From: Liolophura sinensis
Lineage: Eukaryota > Mollusca > Polyplacophora > Chitonida > Chitonidae
Assembly: GCF_032854445.1 (NCBI RefSeq)
Contig: NC_088307.1
Span: 804,001 to 868,000 of the forward strand
Reading direction: 5' to 3'
DNA: 64,000 nucleotides
The notes beneath the pieces were generated by a model that saw nothing but the letters and a program-made list of their open reading frames with translations, was not told the origin of the DNA and ran no database searches. The position numbers and the translations under genes were made by a program. This document shows positions 12,101 through 27,100 of the stretch, piece by piece (position 1 is the first letter of the stretch; every line of letters begins with the position of its first letter).

Positions 12101-15100
12101 TATACAGGGAGCATGTGAGCACCTAAATGTGGTATCAGTATACAGGGAACATGTGAGCACCTAGATGTGGTATCAGTATACAGGGACCATGTGAGCACCT
12201 AGATGTGGTATCAGCATACAGGGAACATGTGAGCACCTAGATGTGGTATCAGTATACAGGGACCATGTGAGCACCTAGATGTGGTATCAGCATACAGGGA
12301 ACACGTGAGCACCTAGATGTGGTATCAGCCTACAGGGAACATGTGAGCACCTAGATGTGGTATCAGTATACAGCGAACATGTGAGCACCTAGATGTGATA
12401 TCAGCATACAGGGAACATGTGAGCACCTAGATGTGGTATCAGTATACAGGGAACACGAGAGCACCTAGATGTGGTATCAGTATACAGGGAACATGTAAGC
12501 ACCTAGATGTGGTATCAGTATACAGGGACCATGTGAGTACATAGATGTGGTATCAGTATACATGGAACATTTGAGTACATAGATGTGGTATCAGTATACA
12601 GGGAACATGTGAGCACCTAGATGTGGTATCAGTATACAGGGACCATGTGAGCACCTAGATGTGGTATCAGTATACATGGAACATTTGAGTACATAGATCT
12701 GGTATCAGCCTACAGGGAACATGTGAGCACCTAGATGTGGTATCAGTATACAGGGAACATGTGAGCACCTAGATGTGGTATCAGTATACAGGGACCATGT
12801 GAGCATCTAGATGTGGTATCAGTATACAGGGAACATGTGAGGACCTAGACGTGGTATCAACATACAGGGAACATGTGAGCACCTAGATGTGGTATCAGTA
12901 TACAGGGAACATGTGAGCACCTAGATCTGGTATCAGCCTACAGGGAACATGTGAGCACCTAGATGTGGTATCAGTATACAGGGAACATGTCAGCATCTAG
13001 ATGTGGTATCAGTATACAGGGAACATGTGAGCACCTAGACGTGGTATCAGCATACAGGGAACATGTGAGCACCTAGATGTGGTATCAGTATACAGGGAAC
13101 ATGTGAGCACCTAGATGTGGTATCAGTATACAGGGAACATGTGAGCACCTAGATCTGGTATCACCCTACAGGGAACATGTCAGCACCTAGATGTGGTATC
13201 AGTATACAGGGAACATGTGAGCATCTAGATGTGGTATCAGTATACAGGGAACATGTGAGCACCTAGATGTGGTATCAGCATACAGGGAACATGTGAGCAC
13301 CTAGACGTGGTATCAGCATACAGGGAACATGTGAGCACCTAGATGTGGTATCAGTATACAGGGAACATGTGAGCACCTAGACGTGGTATCAGTATACAGG
13401 GACCATGTGAGCACCTAGATGTGGTATCAGTATACAGGGAACATGTGAGCACCTAGATGGTATCACTATACAGGGAACATGTGAGCACCTAGATGTTATC
13501 AGTATACAAGGAACATGGCACACAACCCTCTTTGTATATGTAAAGAACTTGTCAATCCTGATAACAATATTTTATTTCAACCTACCTGTTTTGGATTTCA
13601 CGAATGAGCTGTAAAGTTTCATTGTCCCTCTTAACTTCGTTAACATAGAATGACAGGTCCTGTAATACACATGGAAACAAAACAAATCTAACGTGAGGTG
13701 AAGATAAATACGACAATGCTGAGTGTTCACAGCCATTCAAAGTGTCTGGCAAAACTTTTCCTAAAAATATTTTTGCATGTATTTTCTGAAAATTTTCGGC
13801 TGCATCATAGAAATCATTTAAGTTATTATCAACTATGGTTAAAGTTTGCAGGACATTAAAGAGATTTGATGTCACATCACTTTCTCCATAGGATTTCCCT
13901 TGTTTACAGATATTCTGAGAAGGGTAAATTTCTGGAAATACACTTGTAATGGACACTCAGAATTATTCAAATAATGAGCCTGAGTGGATTTTCATGAGCT
14001 CAAATACCGTAAAAAAAACCTCTTGGGATAGTGTGGTTGTTGTTGTTACCTGCATAGCTTCCAGGGCCCGTTCTAAACTCTTCTTCTCATCACTATTCTT
14101 ATCCGTCTGTTTGATCAACTCCTACAAAACACAGACATGACTGTTACATGAACCCATGTGCAGAGATTCATACCTCAAAATTACACAAAATTGTTCCCAC
14201 AAAAACAGGTATTTACTTAAATATATCTACTTAGTTCCTGATTTCCCTGTCTGCATATAAAAATATTGCACTCCTTTTCACTCCTCAAAGTGTAGGGACA
14301 GGAATAACAGATCAGTCCCCAGAGACCCCCTTAACAACACCTCTCCCTCCCCCACCATCACCACACCTGACCATACCCTCATGACCTATTCGCTGCAGCA
14401 TCAGTGTCTGAATCTGACCAGGTCATCTCGTAAGCCCCCAGTCAGCAGTTTAGAAGCCTTACAACTTCATGTAGGTTTAGGTCAGATAGGAGGGGGCTCT
14501 TCCAAAACTTAACACGGCTACATGTAAAACACATCATTCTACGGTAGCTGAATGATGACAGACACGACTATGCACATTTAACTTAGCAACTATCGTAACA
14601 TTACATCTTTCACCGGCGATGGTATGTTAGAGCCTCGGCCTAGCATCAACTAAACCGGAGTGAAATAGCGAGACTCCTGAAATGCTGATTGGGCTAACTG
14701 GTCAAGGATCATCAGTCTGGCCAGGGTCAGTCTATACTGCTGAATTTATTATTTATTTGTTTGCTTATTTGCCGGACTGTTGGTTGATGCTATACTGAAG
14801 AATGTCTCAGTTACCTGACAGTGGTGAAGTCTATGGGTATGATGGGCGGAGAAAACTTGACATAGAAGCACAGGTACCTGTAGGACCACACCAGGTACTT
14901 GTACCTATAGGCTCCACACCAGATACCTGTAGGCTCCACACCAGGTACCTGTAGGCTCCACACCAGATGCCTGTTCCACACCAGATACCTGAAGGCTCCA
15001 CACCAGATACCTGTAGGCTCCACACTAGGTACTTGTAGGCTCCACACCAGATACCTGTAGGCTCCACACCAGATACCTGAAGGCTCCACACCAGATACCT

Positions 15101-18100
15101 GTAGGCTCCATACCAGGTACCTGTAGGCTCCACACCTGGGCTGAGAAAACCAGACACAGAAGCACAGGTACCTGTAGGCTCCACATCAGGGCTGATAAAA
15201 CCTGACATAGAGGCATAGGTGCCTGTAGGCTCCGCACCATGTGCCTGTAGGCTCCACACCAGGTACTTGTAGGCTCCACACCAGGTACCTGTAGGCTCCA
15301 CACCATGTGCCTGTAGGCTCCACACCATGTGCCTGTAGGCTCCACACCACGTGCCTGTAGGCTCCACACCAGGTTCCTGTAGGCTCCACACCAGGTTCCT
15401 GTAGGCTCCACACCTGGTGCCTGTAGGCTCCACACCAGGTGCCTGTAGGCTCCACACCAGGTGCCTGTAGGCTCCACACCTGGTGCCTGTAGGCTCCACA
15501 CCAGGTGCCTGTAGGCTCCACACCAGGGCTAAATGCAGCTGCTGATCATCATTACTACACATTGCGTTTGCTGATCATCATCACTACACATTGCGTTTGC
15601 TGATCATCATCACTACACAATGCAGCTGCTGATCATCATCACTACACATTGTGTTTGCTGATCATCATCACTACACAATGTATTTGCTGATCATCATCAC
15701 TACACACTGCGTTTGCTGATCATCACTACACAACGTATTTGCTGATCATCATCACTACACAATGCATTTGCTGATCATCATCACTACACAATGTATTTGC
15801 TGATCATCATTACTACACAATGTATTTGCTGATCATCATCACTACACAACGTATTTGCTGATCATCATCACTACACAATGTATTTGCTGATCATCATCAC
15901 TACACAATGTATTTGCTGATCATCATCACTACACAATGCACTTGCTGATCATCATCACTACACATACATTTGCTGATCATCATCACTACACAATGTATTT
16001 GCTGATCATCACTACACAATGTATTTGCTGATCATCATCACTACACATACATTTGCTGATCATCATCACTACACAATGTATTTGCTGATCATCACTACAC
16101 AATGTATTTGCTGATCATCATCACTACACAACATATTTGCTGATCATCATCACTACACATTGCATTTGCTGATCATCATCACTACACAATGTATTCACTG
16201 CTCATGCTTGGTGGAGATGACACTCAAGATTTGCAACTCTCAGTGTACAGCTTCCTGTTTACTACTTTTATTTACCTTATACCTTATACTTGAGCTCAAA
16301 AATACTTCAATTTGAAATTACCAGTGAGGATTATGGATGGAGGCATCTGGTAGAATCACAGGTTAAACATTTCAAACTGTACCAGTGCTTTTGAGTGATC
16401 AAGGGCCAGTTTTCATTAAGAGACAATAAAATCATTGCCACTTCTCACCTTCAGAAGGAGATGGTACTTTAATACTCGCTGCATGGGTAAATGAAGCAAA
16501 TCACGTAACTTGAATTTACCATCATTTGCTCTTCTCTGACAATCCTGAAAAAAAGAATAGGAAAAAGTAACAAGTAAAATCAGTATAAAACTTCACTGAA
16601 CACTCACAATTCATTTGAATTTCTTATCTAAATAGTGTTAGACAAAGTTAACATCCAAAATGCATGAATCTGTCCATAATATTTTCTTAAACACTGAAAC
16701 AATTTAGAAACACACAACTGACAAACACGTAGTAAAGCAAAAAGGTGTTTATTGCCAAAGGAAAACAGGTTTAAATAATCAGTCGAAAAACCTGACAGAA
16801 AAACATTGCCTTAGCTGACTAGAATCCACTTAACTACTCAAAAATGTTATATATATCTCCATTATGCTTTCATATATTCACTGTGGAATCATATAAAATC
16901 TTTACCAAATTCTATGCTACTTGTTTTCAAAATGAGTCAGTCAAGTTTTCCAAGAAATGTCAATCTAATATTTTCCATATTGTCAACTTCAAAGGCAAGG
17001 AACACACTAGCAGTAAGTACATGTCACATGAAAGACCATTAAATACTGTCTGCAAAAACAGTTTGGTTTATTTCTTTAGAATGTTTTTTGATCTAGTAAA
17101 ATGCATGGACTTTGAATTCTGCTCTGGCCTTTTCTGACCATATTAGGACCAGTGAGGTCACTTCAGCTTTTTTCCACTTGACACACATCCCTGTATTTAA
17201 TAATTCAAAGCGCATTTTCATTTAGAACTATGAATGCATTCAACAAATAGACCTTGAAACACACTATTTCAAGCCCAAAATATTGCTGTGATGTCACTGA
17301 TACCCACTTGGTCCCAACAGACCACCATAGAATCCTGTGGTTTAAATTCATATTAGTCAGTTAGAAAAAAAATCAAAAAATTTTCCTGGACAGTGTTTAA
17401 TGGTCTTTAATCTGATAAATACTTTTAGTGTTTTCTGTATTTCATCACTGAAAGCAAAATATCACTTTTTAAAACTATCGCTGGTAACACTTCATTTTGA
17501 TCCATGTGTTAATAACTGACCTCAATATGAACTTTGACAATCTCATTCCGCTTGCAGATTTCCTCGATGTGTTCTTGAGCTTTGGGAAGATTAGAGCAAA
17601 AGTCGCCATAGATCAGAAAGCTCTGTTTCCAGGTTATAAACACCTCACTGAGCTCTGTCATGTTGTGACATGTCCTACACAATTCACTGTGGAATCCTGA
17701 ATGGACACTGTACAACTCCTGAAAAAGAGAAAGATTTCATGTACAGTTCACTGTGGAATCCTGAATGGACACCATACAGTTCCTGAAACAGAGAAAGATT
17801 TCATGTACAGTTCACTGTGGAATCCTGAATGGACACCATACAGTTCCTGAAACAGGGAAAGATTTCATGTACAGTTCACTGTGGAATCCTGAATGGACAC
17901 CATACAGTTCCTGAAACTGAGAAAGACTTCATTTACAGTTCACTGTGGAATCCTGAATGGACACTCTGCAGTTCCTGAAACAGGGAAAGATTTCATGTAC
18001 AGTTCACTGTGGAATCCTGAATGGACACTCTGCAGTTCCTGAAACAGAGAAAAGATTTCATTTACAGTTCACTGTGGAATCCTGAATGGACACCGTACAG

Positions 18101-21100
18101 TTCCTGAAACAGAGAAAGATTTCATGTACAGTTCACTGTGGAATCCAGAATGGACACTCTGCAGTTCCTGAAACAGAGAAAGATTTCATGTACACTTCAC
18201 TGTGGAATCTAGAATGGACACTGTACAGTTCCTGAAACAGAGAAAGATTTCATGTACAGTTCACTGTGGAATCCAGAATGGACACTACAGTTCCTGAAAC
18301 AGAGAAAGATTTCATGTACAGTTCACTGTGGAATCCTGAATGGACACTGTACAATTCCCGAAACAGAGAAAGATTTCACGTACAGTTCACTGGGGAATCC
18401 TGAATGGACACCGTACAATTCCCGAAACAGAGAAAGATTTCACTGTAGAATCCAGAATGGACATTGTACAACTCCTGAAAGGGAAGATTTCATGTAGAGT
18501 TCACTGTGGAATCCAGAACTGACACTGTACAATTCCTAAAACAGAGAAAGATTTCATGTACACCGTACAACTCCTGAAAGGCAAGATTTCATGTACATAG
18601 GCGCCTGAATTGCATCAGTGTGGTCTGTGCATCAAAGTTGCAACATAAATAGAGATTTCTCACCTCAATATAGGCAAAAATGATATCCCGATCTGCATCT
18701 CTCATCACGTTTCGCAAGGCCTTGATAAAATGCTGAAAACACAATGAAGAGTGCAACATGTAGCTTTCCTTCAATACACAGTAAAATACGCCTTTATAAG
18801 ACTAACTACTTCAACCTGTATACAGTCCCTACATGACTGTATATTTATTTCAGGCTCCATGGTGTTTTTTTTCTTTGGGGGTTTCATTTCATGTGTACCA
18901 TACTCAAGGATATTTCACTTGTACCACAGTATGTGCATGTAGTCAGTTTTACTGGTGGAGGAGACAGTATTATTCCCAGAGTATTAAACCACTAGTCTTT
19001 GGCAAATAATTGATAAACATTTCCACACTTGACATACCCTATTTCTTGTAAAACATGTGACACCTGGTCTGCTCATTTTAGTCAATATATAGGTAATTCT
19101 GGCAGAAATATTGAGTTTCTTTTTTCTCACATGGTTACATGTTGACCATCTAATGAACAACATACTCTTATCTTGACTTTTCCAAAAGGCTGATAAAGAA
19201 ATGTAATATTCTACTTCCAACACTACTAATATTTGTCCCAAATTTCAGAAATATTGGGGTACATGTATAAGTATTTATGAATACATTAGTGGAAGGCTAA
19301 TGACCTCTGATGGAACTTCATATAAGATCACACCAACAGTCACATAAGTGCAGACTGCTAACAGCGTATTGAAACTCAACTCCAGACAACAGTGGTCCTA
19401 TACAACCAATATACATGTAAGCAAGAGAGAGAGACCTGATCCAGTACCAGGTTGCTGCTGCGAGCTTTGATCAACAAGTCACAGAAGTTTCTACATCCAT
19501 GTGGATTGCTGCTGCGAGCTTTGATCAACAAGTCACAAAAGTTTCTACATCCATGTGGATTGCTGCTGCCAGCTTTGATCAACAGGTCACAGAAGTTTCT
19601 ACATCCACATGGATTGCTGCTGTCAGCTTTGATCAACAAGTCACAGGTCGAGACTGTTGTTTAGAGCTGAATGAATGAATGAATGCTTGGGACTTAACGG
19701 CAAACATAACGTCACATGGCGAAGAGCCATTAAGTGTGTGTACATACATATGTATTGTGTCTTCTTGTGGCAGGGGGAGTCCATGCCACCAAAGTGCTGC
19801 CGCCACTCAAGTATCATGCCTAAGACATCACATATGGCACCTCACCCAGTGACATTACACTGACACCGGGTAAACCAGTCTTCTTTCCTTGCTATAACCT
19901 CTCAGTGTTGAGCGCCACGTGTGGCAGCAACAAGTACCATTTTGAAAGTCTTTGGTATGACCCGAACCACTGATCAGAGTTGATGACGTCCTCTTAATCT
20001 GACTGACCAATTGTGGAAGGGCCACGTAAGTCACATTGCTGTTGTTCTTGTTTAAGATAGTCCAGCAACATTATTAAATGAATTTCCACATACTGTAATA
20101 CATTAGTGTGAATGGTGTAAAGACATTCATGCTACTGTCATAAACAAACCTTAGGGAGATCGGATTTTCACGTCATATTGCATGCAGGACATAAAAATCG
20201 CAGCACTCACATGACCTATACACTTACTGTCACAATCATCTCCAGTGCAGAGACGTAATTCTTTTCTGTGTCAACCAACTCTTTGATACACATTTCCTTC
20301 TTGGTAAGAGTCTGGGGAGCAAAAAAAGGCATAGATGCATGTGTATAAACAAATCCTTATGATCATCAGGGCTCTCATCAACCAAAAACTACAGGAGAAT
20401 GCTTGGATTCCAGTAAAAAGTGACAAAACCCTTTTTGGAAATTTGCCCCCCCCCCCCCCCCAAAAAAAATGAAAAACACTGTGGGGCGTCACCAAAAAAA
20501 CTAGCATTCCGCATTACAGTCTGACATTACAATGGATATTTCCAGGCTTTATTAGTCTTCACTGCTTGTTAACCACATTATAACATGTGCTTTTTATACA
20601 ATTGCTTTGCACACCATTTATCACTGAAAAGTCAAATATGTCATACACTTATTTTAATATCAGAGAGGGATATTTTCCAAACTGAATAACAGTAACTGTT
20701 TTGACGCAGTGGTTTACACAGAGAGAATCAAACTTCTGATATTTCACAGACAGACTGACAAAACGAAGGCAACTATTAAACTCTAAATAAGCAGAAGCAT
20801 GTCAATATGGTGAATTAACTAATACACACAATAGCCAGCCCACAACTGCCACAAAACCACACCATCAACAAAACATGCATACATCAATTCACAAGGATAA
20901 ATTATTGAGGTTTAAAGTCATGACATGTAAGAGCCATCGAGTACCCTTTGTAATAATCAGTCACACGATTATCATTCATTCGCTTGCTACTAGTAATCAG
21001 TGCTGGTCTTAATATCTGACACTAGCCTCACTGATTCACTTGCCACTAGTAATCAGTGCTGGTCTTAATATCTGTCACTAGCCCCACTGATTCACTTGCC

Positions 21101-24100
21101 ACTGGTGATCAGTGCTGGTCTTAATATCTGTCACTAGCCTCACTGATTCACTTGCCACTAGTGATCAGTGCTGGTCTTAATATCTGTCACTAGCCTCACT
21201 GATTCACTTGTTACTAGTGATCAGTGCTGGTCTTAATGTATGTCACTAGCCTCACTGATTCACTTGCTACTAGTGATCAGTGCTGGTCTTAATATCTGAC
21301 ACTAGCCCCACTGATTCACTTGCCACTAGTGATCAGTGCTGGTCTTAATATCTGACACTAGCCTCACTGATCCACTTGCCACTAGTGATCAGTGCTGGTC
21401 TTAATATCTGACACTAGCCCCATTGATTCACTTGCCACTAGTAATCAGTGCTGGTCTTAATATCTGTCACTACCTTCACTGATTCACTTGCTAGTAGTGA
21501 TCAGTGCTGGTCTTAATATCTGACACTAGCCCCACTGATTCACTTGCCACTAGTAATCAGTGCTGGTCTTAATATCTGTCACTACCTTCACTGATTCACT
21601 TGCCACTAGTGATCAGTGCTGGTCTTAATATCTGACACTAGCCTCACTGATTCACTTGCTACTAGTGATCAGTGTTGGTCTTAATATCTGACACTAGCCT
21701 CACTGATTCACTTGCTACTAGTGATCAGTGCTGGTCTTAATATCTGAAGCTAGCCTCACTGATTCACTTGATACTAGTGATCAGTGTTGATTTTAATATC
21801 TCACCGTATTCTCACTGACTCACTTACAATCTGTGACCAGTCCTGATTTTAATATCTCACACTAGCCTCACTGATTCAATTAGAACTTGTGATCAGTGTT
21901 AATTTTATCTGACACCAGCCTCACTGATTCAATGACTACTTGTGATCAGTAATGATCTTAATGTCTGATGCTAGCCTCACTAATACATTTGGTACCTTTG
22001 CTTCCAGAGGAGGCTTTCTTCTCATGCAAAGATCTTCATAAATTTCATCTTCATCCCCATTATAGACAGTGTCATATATATCCTCCATGTCAGGCATGTC
22101 ATTCTCACTGTTACAAAATAACACAACCAAAATAAAAGAAAACAAAAGCCAAAATGAAACAACAACAACAATGCTCACAAAACACCCTGATCCAGCAAGA
22201 CTTTTCTGAAAAAAAAAAATTCTCAAGAAAAATGTTAATAAGAAAAGATGTTAACGAACAAAAATCCAATCATCACAGATGATATACTGTACATGCTGAA
22301 AACACTGGAAGACAAAACTGTAAAAACAAACATAAAATTTCATGCATAACTACAATACTGTAATTCAACCTTTCCACATGTTTGCAAAGAATATTTATTT
22401 TGGGTAAGCTGGTAAAAATTATACATTTTGTGAACAGCGTAAGTCCTGAAATTGGCCAACCCAACCAATGTACTTTTGTTTCCAAAATTTCATAAAAAGT
22501 TGCATAAACTGCACTGAAAGTTGCTCATTTATATGCAAAAAAGGTTGAGAAATTGGGGGAAATGTGAATGAAATATTTCAGCTGTGCTTGTATAGCTATG
22601 GGTGTCAAAAAATGTAACAAGAAAAGCGCAAAAGATAAGGCTCTTGGACTGGTCAGTGTCAGCGAAGATAAACAAGGAAATGTTAGATATTGTACTAAGA
22701 TGTCACACACCAAACCAGTTGCATAAGATAACTGGGCACTTTATAGGATAGAATTGTCAGGTTGCTCCCTTAACAGTTACCTCCCCTACAGAATGTGGAA
22801 CACTTATGATATTACAAATGTGTGCACTGGTACATGTGCCTCCTGTTGGAATATTGTAACTCCATCACACAACCAGATACTCCAGATGTAGCTAGGGCCA
22901 GCCCACTAGTGAGCAGGATTTTCAGCTGAGAAGTTCACAGATTACTAAGCTTACTCTACCATTAAAGCATGGGCACTCTTGCAGGTACATTAACACACTA
23001 ATAAGGCCAAGATCCGGTAGTCACTCTGAACAATACACAGAATGTTCAGCCTTAAGCAGAATGCATTCTTTAACATCCAAAATCAGAATGTTCAGCCTTA
23101 AGCAGAATGCATTCTTTAACATCCAAAATCAGAATGTTCAACTGAAAGTATGAAAGACAATACATATTTTGTCTGTATCTTGCCTCATTCAGAGTAGAAA
23201 TCATTACAAGGCCAAACTTTTATGGCAATGCAGTTAGAAGTGTAATTTGAAAATATCACACACAACACAATTAAGCTCCCCACAGCTTTGCCAATCAACA
23301 GGGGGCTCAATCCATAGGGATGATGTACTGGATAGAAATGGTTCTTAATACAGATATAACCACAAGGTCAAAGGCATACCAACATAGCACGTACTACACC
23401 AGTGCAGCAACAACAGCAGCATTCCAACTGAAAATGAGAAACAAAAGTGAGAACTGAAAAACACACAGTACACAGAGCCTCGTCTTGTCAAACAACAACA
23501 ACATGGAGATGTAGCCTGCAGCATTTCTACACGCCACCTGTGTACCTGGTCTAGGGTAAGCCTTAACGCACATAAATCATCATATATTTTATCTTCTTCT
23601 TCCTGCGCACCACCCTCATAGATGAAGTCATCGGGAAACTCACTGAAAGAATAAAGACTGATTAGTTTATCGTCTTGCTAATTAGCATGTTCACTGTCAA
23701 AATGAGCTTTCCCTGTTTTTATTTATAAATTTATTACTTAACTGGTATTTACACTGTAATCATGATTTTACAAGATAGGGTCTTGGCAGACAGACACACT
23801 ACATTTGAGGTGGAAGAAACTGGAGTAAACCACTGCCTGACAACCACCCAGACTTCATGTCGTCTGACAACCACCCAGACTTCATGTCGTCTGACAACCA
23901 CCCAGACTTCATGTCGTCTGACAACCACCCAGACTTCATGTCGTCTGACAACCACCCAGACTTCATGTCGTCTGACAACCACCCAGACTTCATGTCGTCT
24001 GACAACCACCCAGACTTCATGTCGTCTGACAACCACCCAGACTTCATGTCGTCTGACAACCACCCAGACTTCATGTCGCCTGACAACCACCCAGACTTCA

Positions 24101-27100
24101 TGTCGTCTGACAACCACCCAGACTTCATGTCGTCTGACAACCACCCAGACTTCATGTCGTCTGACCACCACCCAGACTGCATTTCCTCTGAAAACCACCC
24201 AGACTGCATTTCGTCTAACAACCACCCAGACTGCATTTCATCGAACAACCACCCAGACTGCATTTCTTCTGACAACCCACCCAGGCTGCATTTCCTCTAA
24301 CAACCACTCAGACTGCATTTCACCGGACAACCACCCAGAATGCACTTCGTCTGTCAAATCCGCCAGATTACCAGCAGCAGGTGAGCAACCAAGCACTGGT
24401 TTCAAGCCTGCCACTTCATTGGTCACTGAGCCAGTAAGCGCTTGCGTCATTTTATTATTAAATGCAACACATCCAGACTCCTTTTCTAAAGACATGGCTA
24501 TTTAGACCACACGGCCATAACAGTTACCACAGAATAATGATGTACACAAAAATAATGGTGATACATTACATTAAGACATTCGGCCCTACCCCTCTCTGCA
24601 AAAAAGACAGGTTCCAGCAACAGGTCTCCACACATATATAAGCACTTACATCAGTACATGTATAACCCAGTTAGTAGTATTGGTTAAAGAAAAACCATCA
24701 AAGTAATGATGACCATTTACATTCGGATTGATTCAGCGTGGTTTTCTACAGCATCACTGCAAACCTTGCCACATATAAACTGTCATTAGCCAGTTCTTCA
24801 TTAAGGCCAAGAAAAGTACATGTATATGTATACATCAGACAAAAGACAATTTAAAAATGTATTCCTATAAAGAAAAAAGATTTTTGATTAGAATATTTCA
24901 GAGTATAATCCATCAATATAAAATATAGCACTGACAGCATGCTGGGCTGTCCTGGTTATCGGGATCAATTGAATATCCATATATGATGTCACATCCGCAT
25001 CATTTTGTTTCCTGTCCACTGTGTATCCATGTATGATGTCACATCTGTATCATTTTGCTTCCTGTCCATTGGGTATCAATAGATGATGTCACATCTGTAT
25101 CATTTCATTTCCTGTCCACTGTGTATCCATGTATGATGTCACATCTGTATTATTTCATTTCCTGTCCACTGTGTATCCACGTATGATGTCACATCTGTAT
25201 TATTTCATTTCCTGTCCACTGTGTATCCATGTATGATGTCACATCTGTATCATTTCATTTCCTGTCCACTGTGTATCCATGTATGATGTCACATCTGTAT
25301 CATTTTGCTTCCTGTCCATTGGATATCAATAGATGATGTCACATCTGTATCATTTCATTTCCTGTCCACTGTGTATCCATGTATGATGTCACATCTGTAT
25401 CATTTCATTTCCTGTCCACTGTGTATCCACATATGATGTCACATCTGTATTATTTCATTTCCTGTCCACTGTGTATCCATGTATGATGTCACATCTGTAT
25501 TATTTCATTTCCTGTCCACTGTGTATCCATGTATGATGTCACATCTGTATTATTTCATTTCCTGTCCACTGTGTATCCACGTATGATGTCACATCTGTAT
25601 TATTTCATTTCCTGTCCACTGTGTATCTATGTATGATGTCACATCTGTATCATTTCATTTCCTGTCCACTGTGTATCCATGTATGATGTCACATCTGTAT
25701 CATTTTGCTTCCTGTCCATTTGGTATCAATAGATGATGTCACATCTGTATTATTTCATTTCCTGTCCACTGTGTATCCATGTATGATGTCACATCTGTAT
25801 CATTTCATTTCCTGTCCACTGTGTATCCACATATGATGTCACATCTGTATTATTTCATTTCCTGTCCACTGTGTATCCATGTATGATGTCACATCTGTAT
25901 CATTTCATTTCCTGTCCACTGTGTATCCATGTATGATGTCACATCTGTATCATTTCATTTCCTTTCCACTGTGTATCCATGTATGATGTCACATCTGTAT
26001 CATTTCATTTCCTGTCCACTGTATATCCATGTATGATGTCACATCTGTATCATTTCATTTTCTGTCCACTGTGTATCCATGTATGATGTCACATCTGTAT
26101 CATTTTGTTTCCTGTCCATTGGGTATCAATAGATGATGTCACATCTGTATCATTTTGTTTCCTGTCCACTGGGTATCAATACATGATGTCACATCTGTAT
26201 CATTTCATTTCCTGTCCAATGTGTATCCATGTATGCTGTCACATCTGTATCATTTCATTTCCTGTCCACTGTGTATCCATGTATGATGTCACATCTGTAT
26301 CATTTCATTTCCTGTCCATTGGGTATGAATGCACGATGTCACATCTGTATCATTTCATTTCCTGTCCATTGGGTATCAATAGATGATGTCACATCTGTAT
26401 CATTTTGTTTCCTGTCCATTGGGTATGAATGCACGATGTCACATCTGTATCATTTCATTTCCTGTCCACTGTGTATCCATGTATGATGTCACATCTGTAT
26501 CATTTTGATCATTTCCTGTCCACTTGGTGAATGCATTCATAGCTTTACAACGTATGCATACATGCGGAATGCTTATAAGTCCAGCAGGTCTAGCAGCCTG
26601 TATTTGTTATTTACATGTAGTGGAAAACCCCTGATGTGATCTCACTTGTCATGATGTGGTCAGAAAGGCAATCATAGAATCACATGTTTCAAACGCACTT
26701 TACAACATGGAAAAAAGAAAAGTAAATCCATTTTTCCAAAATAGTGTTGAATGGTCTTTCATCTGACATGTACACACATTTACTAGTCCCTGTATTTACT
26801 GTTAGTGTTTCCGGTGCTTTTTAAATATAGATGTACAGTGCAGGCGTACAAAAACTGTACATGAAATACAAATATGGTAACCAGAGACGATATTCGGCTG
26901 TAACTGTAGTCATAATGGAGACCTGGCTAACACAGTTACAACAGTTTTATAACTGACCATATCTACATGTACAGTCAGTTATAGAAAGGTCATACACAAA
27001 AAACACCCACAACACAAAGTCGGTATAGTCTTGTATGGAAGCAACCCTTTGTCCACAATTGTACGTCATTATATTTTCAGCAGATAGAAAACATGCACTG

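Noticed and set aside
23529-23567. Longer exon 6 ending at CAG|GTACAC
   Set aside because: Would end in phase 0 and break the frame into exon 7, which needs phase 2.
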